Shown: positions 17,660 through 25,400 of the stretch, in pieces
Layout: every line of letters begins with the position of its first letter
Position numbering within the stretch: position 1 is the stretch's first letter
NCBI GenBank assembly: GCA_023229465.1
Contig: JALNZE010000001.1
Span: 186,001 to 250,000 of the forward strand
Direction of reading: 5' to 3'
DNA from: Chitinophagaceae bacterium
Lineage (GTDB): Bacteria; Bacteroidota; Bacteroidia; Chitinophagales; Chitinophagaceae
Length of the DNA: 64,000 bases
The notes under the pieces: generated by a model
Told to the model about the DNA's origin: nothing
What the model saw: only the letters and a program-made list of their open reading frames with translations
The model's database searches: none
Program-made: the position numbers and the translations under genes

Positions 17660-18907
17660 TTAATAATGACATTTTTGACATTCGGTACCACCTATCTTCT
17701 CTACCGTAATTCCTTTAGCGCTATCCATTTTACCGGTCTTCAGATCCTGGTGGTATTTTTCATAAATACTGTAAAAACCATTGTCTTTGAACTGTACCTG
17801 GGTGGTGCGGTGACAATTAATACACCAGCCCATGCTTAAATCGGTGAATTGTTTTACTTCGTCCATTTTCTGGATTTCACCATGGCAGGTCTGGCATTGC
17901 ACCTGGCCGGCTTTTACGTGCTGCGAGTGATTAAAATAAACATGATCCGGCAGATTGTGGATACGGGCCCATTCAACCGGTTTAGCTTTGGAGGCATCCC
18001 AGGTTTGCCCTTGCTCAAAACCGGCATATTTATATAGTTTGTTGATTTCTGCTGTACCATCTACTTCTTTTCCTTCTTCCGTATATATTTTTTCTCCTTT
18101 GTATTCATTGATGGCCAGGTGGCAGTTCATACAAATATTTACTGAAGGGATGGTGGCCTGTTTACCCTGGTAAACACCTGTATGGCAGTATTGGCAGTTA
18201 ATCTGATTAATGCCGGCGTGAACTTTATGAGAGTAATAAATAGGCTGTTCGGGCTGATAATCTTTGCTACGACCTAAATCCATAGCGCCTTTGGAAGTAA
18301 GATACCCGCCAATTACAAATAAAACCACACTAACAGAAGCTATATAACTCTTGTTTTTCCAGAAAGGAACTGGTTCTACCGCAGGATGACCGTCACGATC
18401 GTCGGCCAATTTTCTAAGGTTTGAATTAACCTGTAATAATACCAGCGCTACTACTGCGAGAACTAAGGTAAGGATGCCAAACAGTAAGGTATTATCACCA
18501 TCCGCTGCAGGGGCAGTAGCTGCACCTGCAGCAACGGCGCCGGGGGCCGGAACAGTTTTAATATACGCCAGCATATCGTCTATTTCCTTATCCGTTAGGC
18601 TGGTAAACAGGTTCATCGCTGTTTTATTGTACTCGATGTACAGGTCATTGGCATATTTATCACCTGTTTTCAGGAAGGCTGCACTGTTCTTTATCCAGGA
18701 ACGCAGTTTTGCCTTATCGGGCCAACGATCTTCCACACCTGCCAGGGCGGGTCCGGTTAATTTTTTATGTACTGCATGACAAGCGGCACAATTTGTCTGG
18801 AACAAGGTTTTCCCGTCTTGTGCACTGGCTGAGGTACCCAAAGTAAAACTCAGGGAAAGGATGATTCCGGTGAAGCAGGTTTTGGCTAAACGTTTAAAAG
18901 ATATCAT
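17660..18907 (-). CDS. actA: Alternative complex III subunit A (multiheme cytochrome c)
   Basis: From the ATG at 18907 the protein has 415 residues. A longer reading from 19054 is open, but it would begin upstream of a good promoter (18956-18984), and the signal peptide ISFKRLAKTCFTGIILSLSF starts right after this ATG. Six CxxCH sites are present: CAACH in an N-terminal monoheme cytochrome domain, then CQYCH, CMNCH, CQTCH, CINCH and CQKCH in the pentaheme domain typical of ActA. A membrane helix joins the two domains. Electrons from the Fe-S clusters of ActB pass through it. Confidence 0.93.
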   Translation of the reverse strand: MISFKRLAKTCFTGIILSLSFTLGTSASAQDGKTLFQTNCAACHAVHKKLTGPALAGVEDRWPDKAKLRSWIKNSAAFLKTGDKYANDLYIEYNKTAMNLFTSLTDKEIDDMLAYIKTVPAPGAVAAGAATAPAADGDNTLLFGILTLVLAVVALVLLQVNSNLRKLADDRDGHPAVEPVPFWKNKSYIASVSVVLFVIGGYLTSKGAMDLGRSKDYQPEQPIYYSHKVHAGINQINCQYCHTGVYQGKQATIPSVNICMNCHLAINEYKGEKIYTEEGKEVDGTAEINKLYKYAGFEQGQTWDASKAKPVEWARIHNLPDHVYFNHSQHVKAGQVQCQTCHGEIQKMDEVKQFTDLSMGWCINCHRTTQVQFKDNGFYSIYEKYHQDLKTGKMDSAKGITVEKIGGTECQKCHY

Positions 18908-18955
18908 ATTCACAAACGAGGGTTCTTGGTGTGGAAAAATATCCGTGAACGGGTG

Positions 18956-18984
18956 CAAAAATATGACACGAAGCTGACAAACAA
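18956..18984 (-). promoter_or_regulatory. Bacteroidota-type promoter for the act operon
   Basis: On the minus strand TTG, an 18-base spacer and TATTTTTG match the Bacteroidota sigma consensus (TTG-N17-23-TAnnTTTG). The expected start is near 18949, about 42 bases before the actA ATG at 18907. Confidence 0.65.
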
Positions 18985-19145
18985 TCAACCTGCAAAAAAA
19001 TTTTTTGGCCTTACCTGGCCTGCATTTCAGCGAATTATCGCGGGAATGATTCAAAACATGTCATGCTTTTACAAACGAATTCGAATATGCAAGGTTAGCC
19101 ATATTCATTAAAAGATAAGTCAATTATTTATCTCATTTTTGACCC

Positions 19146-20012
19146 ATGTTTAAACGAATGCAGCAGAAATGGGGGGTAACTGCCCGCCAATTCGGTATCA
19201 TTTTTCTTGTTTTTGGCCTCACAGGTACCACCACGGCCCTGCTTACCCGCTATATAACAGCCTGGCTGGGCATGGATACCGATACCTATTGGCTATGGAA
19301 ACTATTGCTAAGAATAGGTATGTTATTATTAGGTTACCAGTTTATTTTACTGTTATATGGCGCTTTGCTGGGCCAGTGGGCGTTTTTTTGGAAATATGAG
19401 AAGAAGTTGTTGCAGAAATTGGGGATCGTGAGACGTACCAAACAGATAGCTGTTTTTGCGTCTGGGGCAGGGTCAAATGCAGAAAAGATTATCCTGTATT
19501 TTAAAAATCATCCTTCCATCAAGGTAAAGCTGGTGGTATGTAATAAACCGGGAGCCGGGGTGATTAGTATTGCGCAAAACCAGGGAATACCCGTGTTACT
19601 GATAGAGAGGGATCCATTTTTCAGGGGGGATAGCTATCTGCCGTATCTGAAAGAACAGGGAATTAATTTTATTGTACTGGCAGGTTTTCTATGGAAGATC
19701 CCTGATGCACTGGTAGCGGCTTATCCTAAAAAAATACTCAATATTCATCCTGCATTATTACCCGATTATGGCGGCAAGGGAATGTATGGAATTCGCGTAC
19801 ACGAAGCGGTAATTGCAGCCGGTGTAAAAGAAAGCGGCATTTCTATTCATTTGGTGGATGAACATTTTGATGAAGGTGAAATCATTTTTCAGGCAAAATG
19901 TACTATCGGGGAAAACGAAACCCCTCAAAGCCTGGCAGAGAAAGTTCATAAACTGGAGCACCGGCATTATCCGGAAATAGTTGAGAAATGGATACAGGCC
20001 GGGAGAGTGTAG
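19146..20012 (+). CDS. purN: DUF6787 membrane domain fused to phosphoribosylglycinamide formyltransferase (PurN)
   Basis: A 288-residue two-part protein. Residues 1-90 carry two hydrophobic helices (about 17-37, 50-75) and end with LLGQWAFFWKYEKKLLQKLGI, matching the end of DUF6787. Residues 96-288 are PurN (GAR formyltransferase, third step of purine synthesis): VFASGAGSNAEKI binds the nucleotide, and the active-site block is NIHPALLPDYGGKGMYGIRVHEAV, with the later GISIHLVDEHFDEG. The frame runs through without a stop; the only internal start near the junction is GTG at 19428. Either a real membrane-tethered PurN or two overlapping genes fused by deletion. Confidence 0.85.
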   Translation: MFKRMQQKWGVTARQFGIIFLVFGLTGTTTALLTRYITAWLGMDTDTYWLWKLLLRIGMLLLGYQFILLLYGALLGQWAFFWKYEKKLLQKLGIVRRTKQIAVFASGAGSNAEKIILYFKNHPSIKVKLVVCNKPGAGVISIAQNQGIPVLLIERDPFFRGDSYLPYLKEQGINFIVLAGFLWKIPDALVAAYPKKILNIHPALLPDYGGKGMYGIRVHEAVIAAGVKESGISIHLVDEHFDEGEIIFQAKCTIGENETPQSLAEKVHKLEHRHYPEIVEKWIQAGRV

Positions 20013-20078
20013 CAGTTTATTGGTTTATTCGTTTATCTTGAAAATTGAAATATTAATTGAACTTACAATACTTAATTT

Positions 20079-21365
20079 ATGCGAAAAAAATTACTGCTTT
20101 TTGTTGTTACACCTTTTGTGAGTTACTTTTTATTGCAGGCACAACAGGTATTGAAACCGGGACTGCCGGAGCAGAATCAATTTTCAGCGGAACGTTTGCA
20201 GAAAATTGATAAACTGATACAACAGTATATTGATAGTAACTGGATATCCGGAGCCATTGCTATTGTTGCAAAGAATGGCAATATCGTTTACCACAAAGCC
20301 ATGGGTTACGATGATAAGGAAAAGAATATGCCTTTGCAAAAAGATGCTATCTGGCGGATAGCTTCACAAACCAAGGCTATTACCAGTGTGGCTGTGATGA
20401 TGCTGTATGATGATGGTAAAATATTACTGAATGAACCCATCTCGAGGTATCTCCCTGAATTTAAAAAACCGGTGGTACTGGATACATTCAACCCCGCTGA
20501 TTCAACGTATACAACGGTTCCCGCTAAAAGAGAGATTACTATTCGTGATCTGCTTACACATACATCCGGAGTAGGCTATGCACAAATTGGAAGTGAAACC
20601 ATGAATGCTATTTATGCTAAAGCCGGAGTGGTAGGCGGTATTGGTTTAAAAGGAGGATTGCTCGCGGATAATATAAAAAAATTAGGCAGGCTTCCCCTGG
20701 TTCACCAACCGGGCGAAAAATTTACATATGGCTTGAATACCGATGTATTGGGGTATCTGGTAGAAGTTGTGAGTGGATTAAGCCTGGACCAGTTCTTCCG
20801 TAAAAACATCTTTGATCCATTGGGTATGAATGATACTTATTTCTATATCCCAAAAGAAAAACGGAGCCGTTTGGCCATGTTACACTCCGATGATAAAAGC
20901 AAACATGTAGTTAATACGCCTGAGATTATTACTGTAAACGGAACTTTTTACCGTGATTTTCCGATACTTGATGGTGGCAGTTTCTATTCCGGCGGAGGTG
21001 GCCTGGTTTCTACAGCGTATGATTATGCCATTTTTATGCAGATGCTTTTAAATGGTGGCGACTATAATGGTAAACACCTGTTGAGCAAAAATGCCGTCCG
21101 TTTAATGACTATGAACCAGACCTCACAAATTGAGAATGGGCATTCCATTAAATTCGGTCTGGGCTTTCAGGTAGTGACTGATGGAGATGCGGCCACAAAT
21201 ATAACCTCTCCCGGAACTTTTAGTTGGGGCGGCATGTTCGCTTCAAATTACTGGATAGACCCGAAAGAAAAGATAGTGGCCCAGTTTGTATTACAGCAAT
21301 ACCCTTTCAGCCATGGAGATATAGCGGAGAAATTTAAAGTAGCCGTTTATGGGGCGTTGAAGTAG
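20079..21365 (+). CDS. Exported serine hydrolase (class C beta-lactamase-like)
   Basis: A 428-residue protein with a signal peptide (1-21, ending LLQAQ). The fold is that of class C beta-lactamases and esterases: the SxxK motif is S96-Q-T-K99, the YxN motif is Y217-G-L-N220, and FSWGGMFASNYWID near residue 380 takes the place of the KTG strand. The block DLLTHTSGVGY is typical. Such proteins are esterases, peptidases or beta-lactam binders; the substrate cannot be told from sequence. It has its own spacing from purN (66 bases). Confidence 0.85.
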   Translation: MRKKLLLFVVTPFVSYFLLQAQQVLKPGLPEQNQFSAERLQKIDKLIQQYIDSNWISGAIAIVAKNGNIVYHKAMGYDDKEKNMPLQKDAIWRIASQTKAITSVAVMMLYDDGKILLNEPISRYLPEFKKPVVLDTFNPADSTYTTVPAKREITIRDLLTHTSGVGYAQIGSETMNAIYAKAGVVGGIGLKGGLLADNIKKLGRLPLVHQPGEKFTYGLNTDVLGYLVEVVSGLSLDQFFRKNIFDPLGMNDTYFYIPKEKRSRLAMLHSDDKSKHVVNTPEIITVNGTFYRDFPILDGGSFYSGGGGLVSTAYDYAIFMQMLLNGGDYNGKHLLSKNAVRLMTMNQTSQIENGHSIKFGLGFQVVTDGDAATNITSPGTFSWGGMFASNYWIDPKEKIVAQFVLQQYPFSHGDIAEKFKVAVYGALK

Positions 21366-21386
21366 TTGGGAGTTGTAACTTCTTTT

Positions 21387-21593
21387 TTACTCCTTCTTCT
21401 CACAGGTATTCATACCCATTAAAGTATACAGGGGGCAGAAACTGATGAAAGAAGTTGCGAGGAAGACGGCACCAAGCACTACTAAAACTAGGCCGATGGT
21501 GCCTGTTACTGTTCCTGTAAAATAAAGTACCGCAAAAACGATTGCGGCAATTACGCGGATGATGCGGTCGGTGTTACCCATGTTTTTTTTCAT
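21387..21593 (-). CDS. DUF2892 (YgaP-like) small membrane protein
   Basis: A 68-residue protein starting with the DUF2892 signature KKNMGNTDRIIRVI and two membrane helices (about 15-30, 32-53), ending in CPLYTLMGMNTCEKKE. The family is the membrane part of rhodanese YgaP and often stands alone. Function unknown here. It is convergent with the serine hydrolase gene. Confidence 0.8.
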   Translation of the reverse strand: MKKNMGNTDRIIRVIAAIVFAVLYFTGTVTGTIGLVLVVLGAVFLATSFISFCPLYTLMGMNTCEKKE

Positions 21594-21646
21594 ATTGGCA
21601 GATTTAATTTTCGTTGAAATAGCTGATTACTAAAGCAATCAGCACC

Positions 21647-21674
21647 GCAAACAGCAAACAGCAAACAGCAAACA
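21647..21674 (+). repeat. Four tandem copies of GCAAACA
   Basis: Four exact 7-base units in a row inside the 215-base gap between the DUF2892 gene and the TonB-receptor pseudogene. A simple sequence repeat with no gene next to it to switch, so probably without function. Confidence 0.7.
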
Positions 21675-21808
21675 GCCAATACACAACACTACCAGCTTTA
21701 CCCATTTGCTTTTCACACGATGAATGTAAGAAAGATTTTTAGAAATATTATCAACAAGATATACCCTAAAATTAAAATTACGCAGGCACGTATACTAACC
21801 TGCCGGTT

Positions 21809-22052
21809 TTACAATTTTACATGTATCGATAGATTAATCACTCTTCCATCCAGCGGAGCCCAGATTTCGGGAAAGGATGGATTGGTATAAGGTGCAAATA
21901 CTACTGCATTATTCTTATTCTGCCTGTAATCAAACAGGTTTTCGCAATTTAATACAAAAGCCGCTTTACCCATGTTGTAACGGATCATTACCGCGGTAAA
22001 AAGTGAGGGGGGAAGAAAAAAACAGTAATAGCGGTAAGATTACTTTTTTCAT
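21809..22052 (-). pseudogene. TonB-dependent receptor, internal deletion scar
   Basis: At 22052 a minus-strand ATG begins a signal-peptide start (MKKVILPLLLFFSSPLTF), which shifts frame near 22000. In another frame follows the typical C-terminus of an outer-membrane receptor: NMGKAAFVLNCENLFDYRQ, then FAPYTNPSFPEIWAPLDGR, ending in VINLSIHVKL at the stop at 21809. Signal peptide and last beta strands of a receptor of perhaps 700 residues are thus joined directly. It is a dead gene after a large internal deletion. Confidence 0.7.
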
Positions 22053-22061
22053 GAGATTACT

Positions 22062-22712
22062 TTATCCGGGCATCCTGGATATATATTTTTCTATTTCCTT
22101 CACCTGGTCAAGCACCTGTTTGGTTTTGGGTTTGCAGGCTTTGGCTTTGCGGAAGAATTCTTTGGCGGCGCGGAATTCGCGTTTGTTCATAAAAATCTGT
22201 GACATGCTCAGGTAGGCTACTGCCTCACTTTCTTTATCAGAAATGCCGGCACGGATAGCGGCACGGATATAACTTTCGCCCTGTTTCAGATCTCCACGCT
22301 GCATGGCCATCATACCCAATTGCAATTTATTAGCCCCCTCTGCTTCAGGCATGGGTGAGCCCAGTTCGGAACTTTTTTTCAGGTGTTTTTCGGCAGCAAC
22401 AAAATCCTGTTTCATCATGGCAAGGTTACCAAGAATGGTATAATAAGTAGAGCGTACAGGCTTGTATAAAAGACCAGGATACCAGATGGTCTTCAGTATT
22501 CTTTCTACTTCTTCTATATTACCCGCTTCCATCGGTTCCTGGATCAGGCGCATGGGCCCGATAAAGAAATGACTTGCCAGGGCAATTACCCCAATGAAAT
22601 ACAGTACAAAAGATGGCCAGAAGCCACTCATTATATTTACGGTTACAGCTAAAGCGACAGCCAGTAATCCTAACCAGAAACGATACTTGATCAATACATT
22701 ATAAAACTTCAT
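22062..22712 (-). CDS. TPR-like membrane protein
   Basis: From the ATG at 22712 (MKFYNVLIKYRFWLG) the protein has 216 residues. The open frame extends further up, but those 39 residues look like non-coding translation and overlap the next gene. Two membrane helices (about 11-50) are followed by helical repeats: GNIEEVERILKTI, TILGNLAMMKQDFVAAEKHL, LQLGMMAMQRGDLKQGESYI, YLSMSQIFMNKREFRAAKEF. These are TPR units, presumably a cytosolic protein-binding domain. Function unknown. Confidence 0.75.
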   Translation of the reverse strand: MKFYNVLIKYRFWLGLLAVALAVTVNIMSGFWPSFVLYFIGVIALASHFFIGPMRLIQEPMEAGNIEEVERILKTIWYPGLLYKPVRSTYYTILGNLAMMKQDFVAAEKHLKKSSELGSPMPEAEGANKLQLGMMAMQRGDLKQGESYIRAAIRAGISDKESEAVAYLSMSQIFMNKREFRAAKEFFRKAKACKPKTKQVLDQVKEIEKYISRMPG

Positions 22713-22815
22713 AACCCGTTTTTGAGAGGGGCAAAGATAGCGTGAATATTGAATATTGACTGTTGAACACGGAATATTGAATAATGAAGTTTTGAGTGGG
22801 AGTTGAAATAACCTA

Positions 22816-23280
22816 CTATTTCGCATCATTTATTTCTAGCCAGTAACCATCTGGGTCGGTTATCCAGACTTGTTTTACGCCATCAATACGAGTGGTGATC
22901 TGGCTTTTTACACCTGAGGCATTAAACCAGTTCAGACCCAGTTCTCTTAATTTTTCTACAAAGTCGGGGGTATTAGAAACACTGAAACAGATATGGTTAT
23001 TTTGGTAATACTCTTTGGGCTTGCCTGCTCCCTGTATTACATGCATTGATACACCCGGCGCAATGGAATACCAAGTATGTTTGCCATCGTGAAAGGGTTC
23101 GGGAATGGTATCTAATTGGAAAACATCGCGATAAAATGCCTTTGTCTTTTCCAGGTTTACTACAAATATGGCTACATGGTTCAGAAGGGCTTTTGGCTTA
23201 GCCGGATGTGACTGAGCAATTAAAGTTGAATAGCAACCTAACGTAATCAACAATAAAAAAAAGTGACGGGCTATTTTCAT
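22816..23280 (-). CDS. Exported VOC (glyoxalase-fold) protein
   Basis: A 154-residue protein with a signal peptide (1-22, ending STLIAQS) and a glyoxalase/bleomycin-resistance fold. Recognisable are LNHVAIFVVNLEKTKAFYRD with the first metal-site His, NNHICFSV with the next, and VWITDPDGYWLEINDA with the C-terminal Glu. A metal-dependent isomerase or dioxygenase activity is possible, but the substrate is not predictable. Export to the periplasm is unusual for the superfamily but occurs in Bacteroidota. Confidence 0.8.
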   Translation of the reverse strand: MKIARHFFLLLITLGCYSTLIAQSHPAKPKALLNHVAIFVVNLEKTKAFYRDVFQLDTIPEPFHDGKHTWYSIAPGVSMHVIQGAGKPKEYYQNNHICFSVSNTPDFVEKLRELGLNWFNASGVKSQITTRIDGVKQVWITDPDGYWLEINDAK

Positions 23281-23367
23281 ATGGCTTGATTGATAGTTGT
23301 AAAGTACAGAAGAAAACCGAAATACCCGATTAAAGCAAAGTAATGAAGGCGGAATGGCAGAATCTAT

Positions 23368-23375
23368 TATTTTTG
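23368..23375 (+). promoter_or_regulatory. TAnnTTTG element upstream of tRNA-Arg
   Basis: TATTTTTG matches the Bacteroidota -7 element, about 69 bases before the tRNA. No clear -33 TTG is seen at the right distance. Confidence 0.4.
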
Positions 23376-23443
23376 CAACCCGGCAGGTTAGCTAGGGGTT
23401 AGGAGTTGATAATAAACAACCTAACCCCTAACTCTCTTCCCCC

Positions 23444-23515
23444 GGTCCCGTAGTTCAATGGATAGAATAGAAGTTTCCTAAACTTTAGATGTGAGTTCGA
23501 TTCTCGCCGGGACCA
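23444..23515 (+). tRNA. tRNA-Arg (anticodon CCT)
   Basis: A complete cloverleaf of 72 bases: acceptor GGTCCCG/CGGGACC, D stem GTTC/GAAT, anticodon stem GAAGT/ACTTT with loop TTCCTAA giving anticodon CCT (reads AGG), T stem GTGAG/CTCGC with loop TTCGATT, and discriminator A. CCA is not encoded. The 3' end borders the 18-bp repeat that marks the start of an island, so this gene was the integration target. Confidence 0.93.
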
Positions 23516-23533
23516 CACCATTTTATCGCGAAG
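23516..23533. repeat. Island left attachment repeat (attL-like)
   Basis: CACCATTTTATCGCGAAG starts one base after the tRNA discriminator and is repeated exactly at 30490-30507. The far copy is followed by a GC-rich terminator that would fit directly behind a tRNA. Confidence 0.7.
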
Positions 23534-23901
23534 TACCGTTATTATCCATTCCATTAGAAATAATAGAGCGTTATAAAAATGATTACTACTGTCAAACTAA
23601 AAATTGTTTGCTACCAGTAAACTCCAATCAACGCTACAACGGATATCTCAAAGAAATAGCGACTATTTGCAAGATCAACAAATACCTGACAACGCATGTT
23701 GCCCGCCATACTTTTGCTACGGCAGTAACTTTAGAGAATGATGTACCGATTGAAACGGTCAGCCAAATGTTAGGACATAAAAGCATCCGTACAACGCAGA
23801 TATACGCAAAGGTTACTACTCGGAAAATCAGTAACAATATGAAAGAGCTTCAAATAAAAATTCATAAAATGACACAAGAACTCCAGCAGCAGGTATCTTA
23901 A
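23521..23901 (+). pseudogene. Tyrosine recombinase (integrase), N-terminally truncated
   Basis: Only the C-terminal half of an integrase is left: VPLLSIPLEIIERYK, then the HxxR and HTFA block HVARHTFATAVTL, the box II LGHKSIRTTQIYAKV with GH and the nucleophilic Tyr. The N-terminal SAM-like domain, the first catalytic Arg and probably the Lys are missing. The frame runs straight out of the tRNA and the att repeat, so the truncation lies at the island border. It probably mediated the integration before being damaged. Confidence 0.7.
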
Positions 23902-23981
23902 TATGAACACCTAAACAGGCCATTTTAGGTCTATAAATACTACAAAAGTGGCATTTTTCATGTTGGTTTTGCTTGATTTTA

Positions 23982-24007
23982 GTTATGTTTCTGCTCAAAA
24001 ACATAAC
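23982..24007. promoter_or_regulatory. Palindromic operator 1 upstream of the DUF6088 gene
   Basis: GTTATGTTT, eight bases, AAACATAAC: perfect 9-bp arms. A near-identical second copy begins 54 bases downstream (about five helical turns), flanking the promoter element. Confidence 0.6.
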
Positions 24008-24028
24008 AGGTTTGTGTTGAATTTTTCT

Positions 24029-24036
24029 TATTTTTG
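24029..24036 (+). promoter_or_regulatory. TAnnTTTG promoter element of the DUF6088 gene
   Basis: TATTTTTG matches the -7 consensus and ends at the first base of the second palindrome, so a bound repressor would cover it. The transcript would start near 24042, which rules out the ATG at 24039 as the real start and favours 24066. Confidence 0.55.
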
Positions 24037-24061
24037 TTATGTATTTGTCTAAAAACATAAC
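24036..24061. promoter_or_regulatory. Palindromic operator 2 upstream of the DUF6088 gene
   Basis: GTTATGTAT, eight bases, AAACATAAC: arms match at 8 of 9 positions. Same sequence type as the perfect copy at 23982-24007. It ends five bases before the ATG at 24066. Confidence 0.6.
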
Positions 24062-24065
24062 AGTA

Positions 24066-24692
24066 ATGGAAAATATAAAATCAAAATCTATTGGTAATCA
24101 GCTAATTACAGCTATTCATCGGCAAAAACCAGGTAAGTTGTTTTTTTCAAATGATTTTATGCATATAGGAAGTGCTGAAGCAGTGAACATGGCTTTCTCA
24201 AGATTGGCAAAGGCTAAGGAACTGGAAAGACTGGGAAAGGGGATTTATCTCTATCCCAAACAAGACCCGGAACTGGGTACACTATACCCTTCCCTGGAAA
24301 CAGTAGCAGAAGCAATAGCTGAAAAAGAGAAAGTAAAGATCAAGCCGACAGGTGCGAGTGCACTTAATAAATTGGGGCTTTCCACACAGGTTCCGATGAA
24401 AGTAACTTACCTAACGGATGGCAGTCCACGTAAAATTAAAGTGGGCAACGGAACAATTACTTTTAAACGTGTTCCGCCAAAGAAACTGGCGGCCAAAGGG
24501 CAACTAACTTTTCTTGCTATTCAGGCATTACTTGAAATGGGCAAGCCGGCAGTTAATGATGCTGTGATCAAACGGTTGACGGAAGTATTAAAAAAAGAAG
24601 GATCCGAAACTATCTTAAAAGATGCGAAACTGGCACCGGGATGGATAGCAAGTATTTTTTATTCAATAGCAAAAAAAATGAATCATGATTAA
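24066..24692 (+). CDS. DUF6088 protein (AbiEi-type antitoxin/regulator)
   Basis: From the ATG at 24066 (MENIKSKSIGNQL) the protein has 208 residues. The N-terminal winged helix (residues 15-65: LFFSNDFMHIGSAEAVNMAF, LERLGKGIYLYPK) is the AbiEi-type DNA-binding domain. Next is the PTGASALNKLGLS and KVTYLTDGSPRKIKVG region shared by DUF6088 and AbiEi antitoxins. It faces two palindromes, so self-repression is likely. In AbiE systems the partner is a nucleotidyltransferase toxin. Here one lies convergently 18 bases beyond the stop, with a separate HTH partner of its own. Confidence 0.75.
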   Translation: MENIKSKSIGNQLITAIHRQKPGKLFFSNDFMHIGSAEAVNMAFSRLAKAKELERLGKGIYLYPKQDPELGTLYPSLETVAEAIAEKEKVKIKPTGASALNKLGLSTQVPMKVTYLTDGSPRKIKVGNGTITFKRVPPKKLAAKGQLTFLAIQALLEMGKPAVNDAVIKRLTEVLKKEGSETILKDAKLAPGWIASIFYSIAKKMNHD

Positions 24693-24710
24693 GTTTCTAC
24701 AATTGCCTTT

Positions 24711-25400
24711 CTACCCCACAAATTCTTTTAGTTTTCGCAATATCATATAACTCAACGGCGGTGATCCCAAACCTGCATGTCCATCTAACCACTCTTCAAA
24801 ATAGGGGATTGCCATCAGTCTTTTAAATTCATTTTTCAGATAATCTTTTAGCGGCAGATCTGCATTTTCAAAATCACCCCAAATCGCTCTTCTGTTTTCC
24901 AGGACAAAAATGATATCCTCAAAATCTCTACTATTTCTGCCATCATTGTTATACTTTCTTGCAGGACTTTTAAAGGCTTCTAATTTTGTGGCAATAAAAT
25001 AAGGAGCACTAAAAATTTTGACTGTAGTCCATTCATCTACTGCAAAATCAATAGCGTTGTTATACCCATCAGCATACCAAATATTCGATACACCTGTTAC
25101 ATTTTTTCCTGTAGGCATCAGGTCAACTACGATTCCTTGGATAATATACCTGTGTGCATGCTTTGCATATATATCATTTTGAAACCCCATGCTCCGCAAT
25201 TGCTCCTCTACCTCTGCAAGCTTTGCATAAGTAACTACTTCTACAAGAATATCTACATCATCTGTGGGCCTTACTTCCTCTGAAATCTTATCCATGTATA
25301 AAGAAATAGTGGCTCCTCCAACGAAAACTACTTTTTTTTGCATAGGTCCAAGGGCTTTATAAACACCTTTGATCCTATTTAAATTCTGCTTGTGGCTCAT
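24711..25400 (-). CDS. Nucleotidyltransferase, AbiEii/AbiGii-like toxin candidate
   Basis: A 229-residue minimal nucleotidyltransferase. The active-site pattern is VFVGGATISLYM (G28-G29) followed by R44-P-T-D-D-V-D50, the GG...RxTxDxD signature of AbiEii/MenT-like enzymes. Later blocks are HAHRYIIQGIVVDLM, with the third Asp, and FIATKLEAFKSPARK, with the Lys that follows in such toxins. Some members transfer nucleotides to tRNA ends and block translation. It overlaps the upstream HTH gene by 26 bases, so the two are coupled. It is convergent with the DUF6088 gene. Confidence 0.75.
   Translation of the reverse strand: MSHKQNLNRIKGVYKALGPMQKKVVFVGGATISLYMDKISEEVRPTDDVDILVEVVTYAKLAEVEEQLRSMGFQNDIYAKHAHRYIIQGIVVDLMPTGKNVTGVSNIWYADGYNNAIDFAVDEWTTVKIFSAPYFIATKLEAFKSPARKYNNDGRNSRDFEDIIFVLENRRAIWGDFENADLPLKDYLKNEFKRLMAIPYFEEWLDGHAGLGSPPLSYMILRKLKEFVG

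Noticed and set aside
18907..19054. A 49-residue N-terminal extension of ActA
   Set aside because: It lies upstream of the likely transcription start, is not hydrophobic like a signal peptide, and precedes a proper signal peptide at 18907.
21647..21674. Phase-variation repeat (GCAAACA)4
   Set aside because: It is not inside a gene or next to a promoter element, so switching is unlikely.
23828..24058. Minus-strand 76-residue frame upstream of the DUF6088 gene
   Set aside because: It covers the two palindromes and the promoter and reads as translated operator DNA (repeated MFLSRNITK-like pieces).
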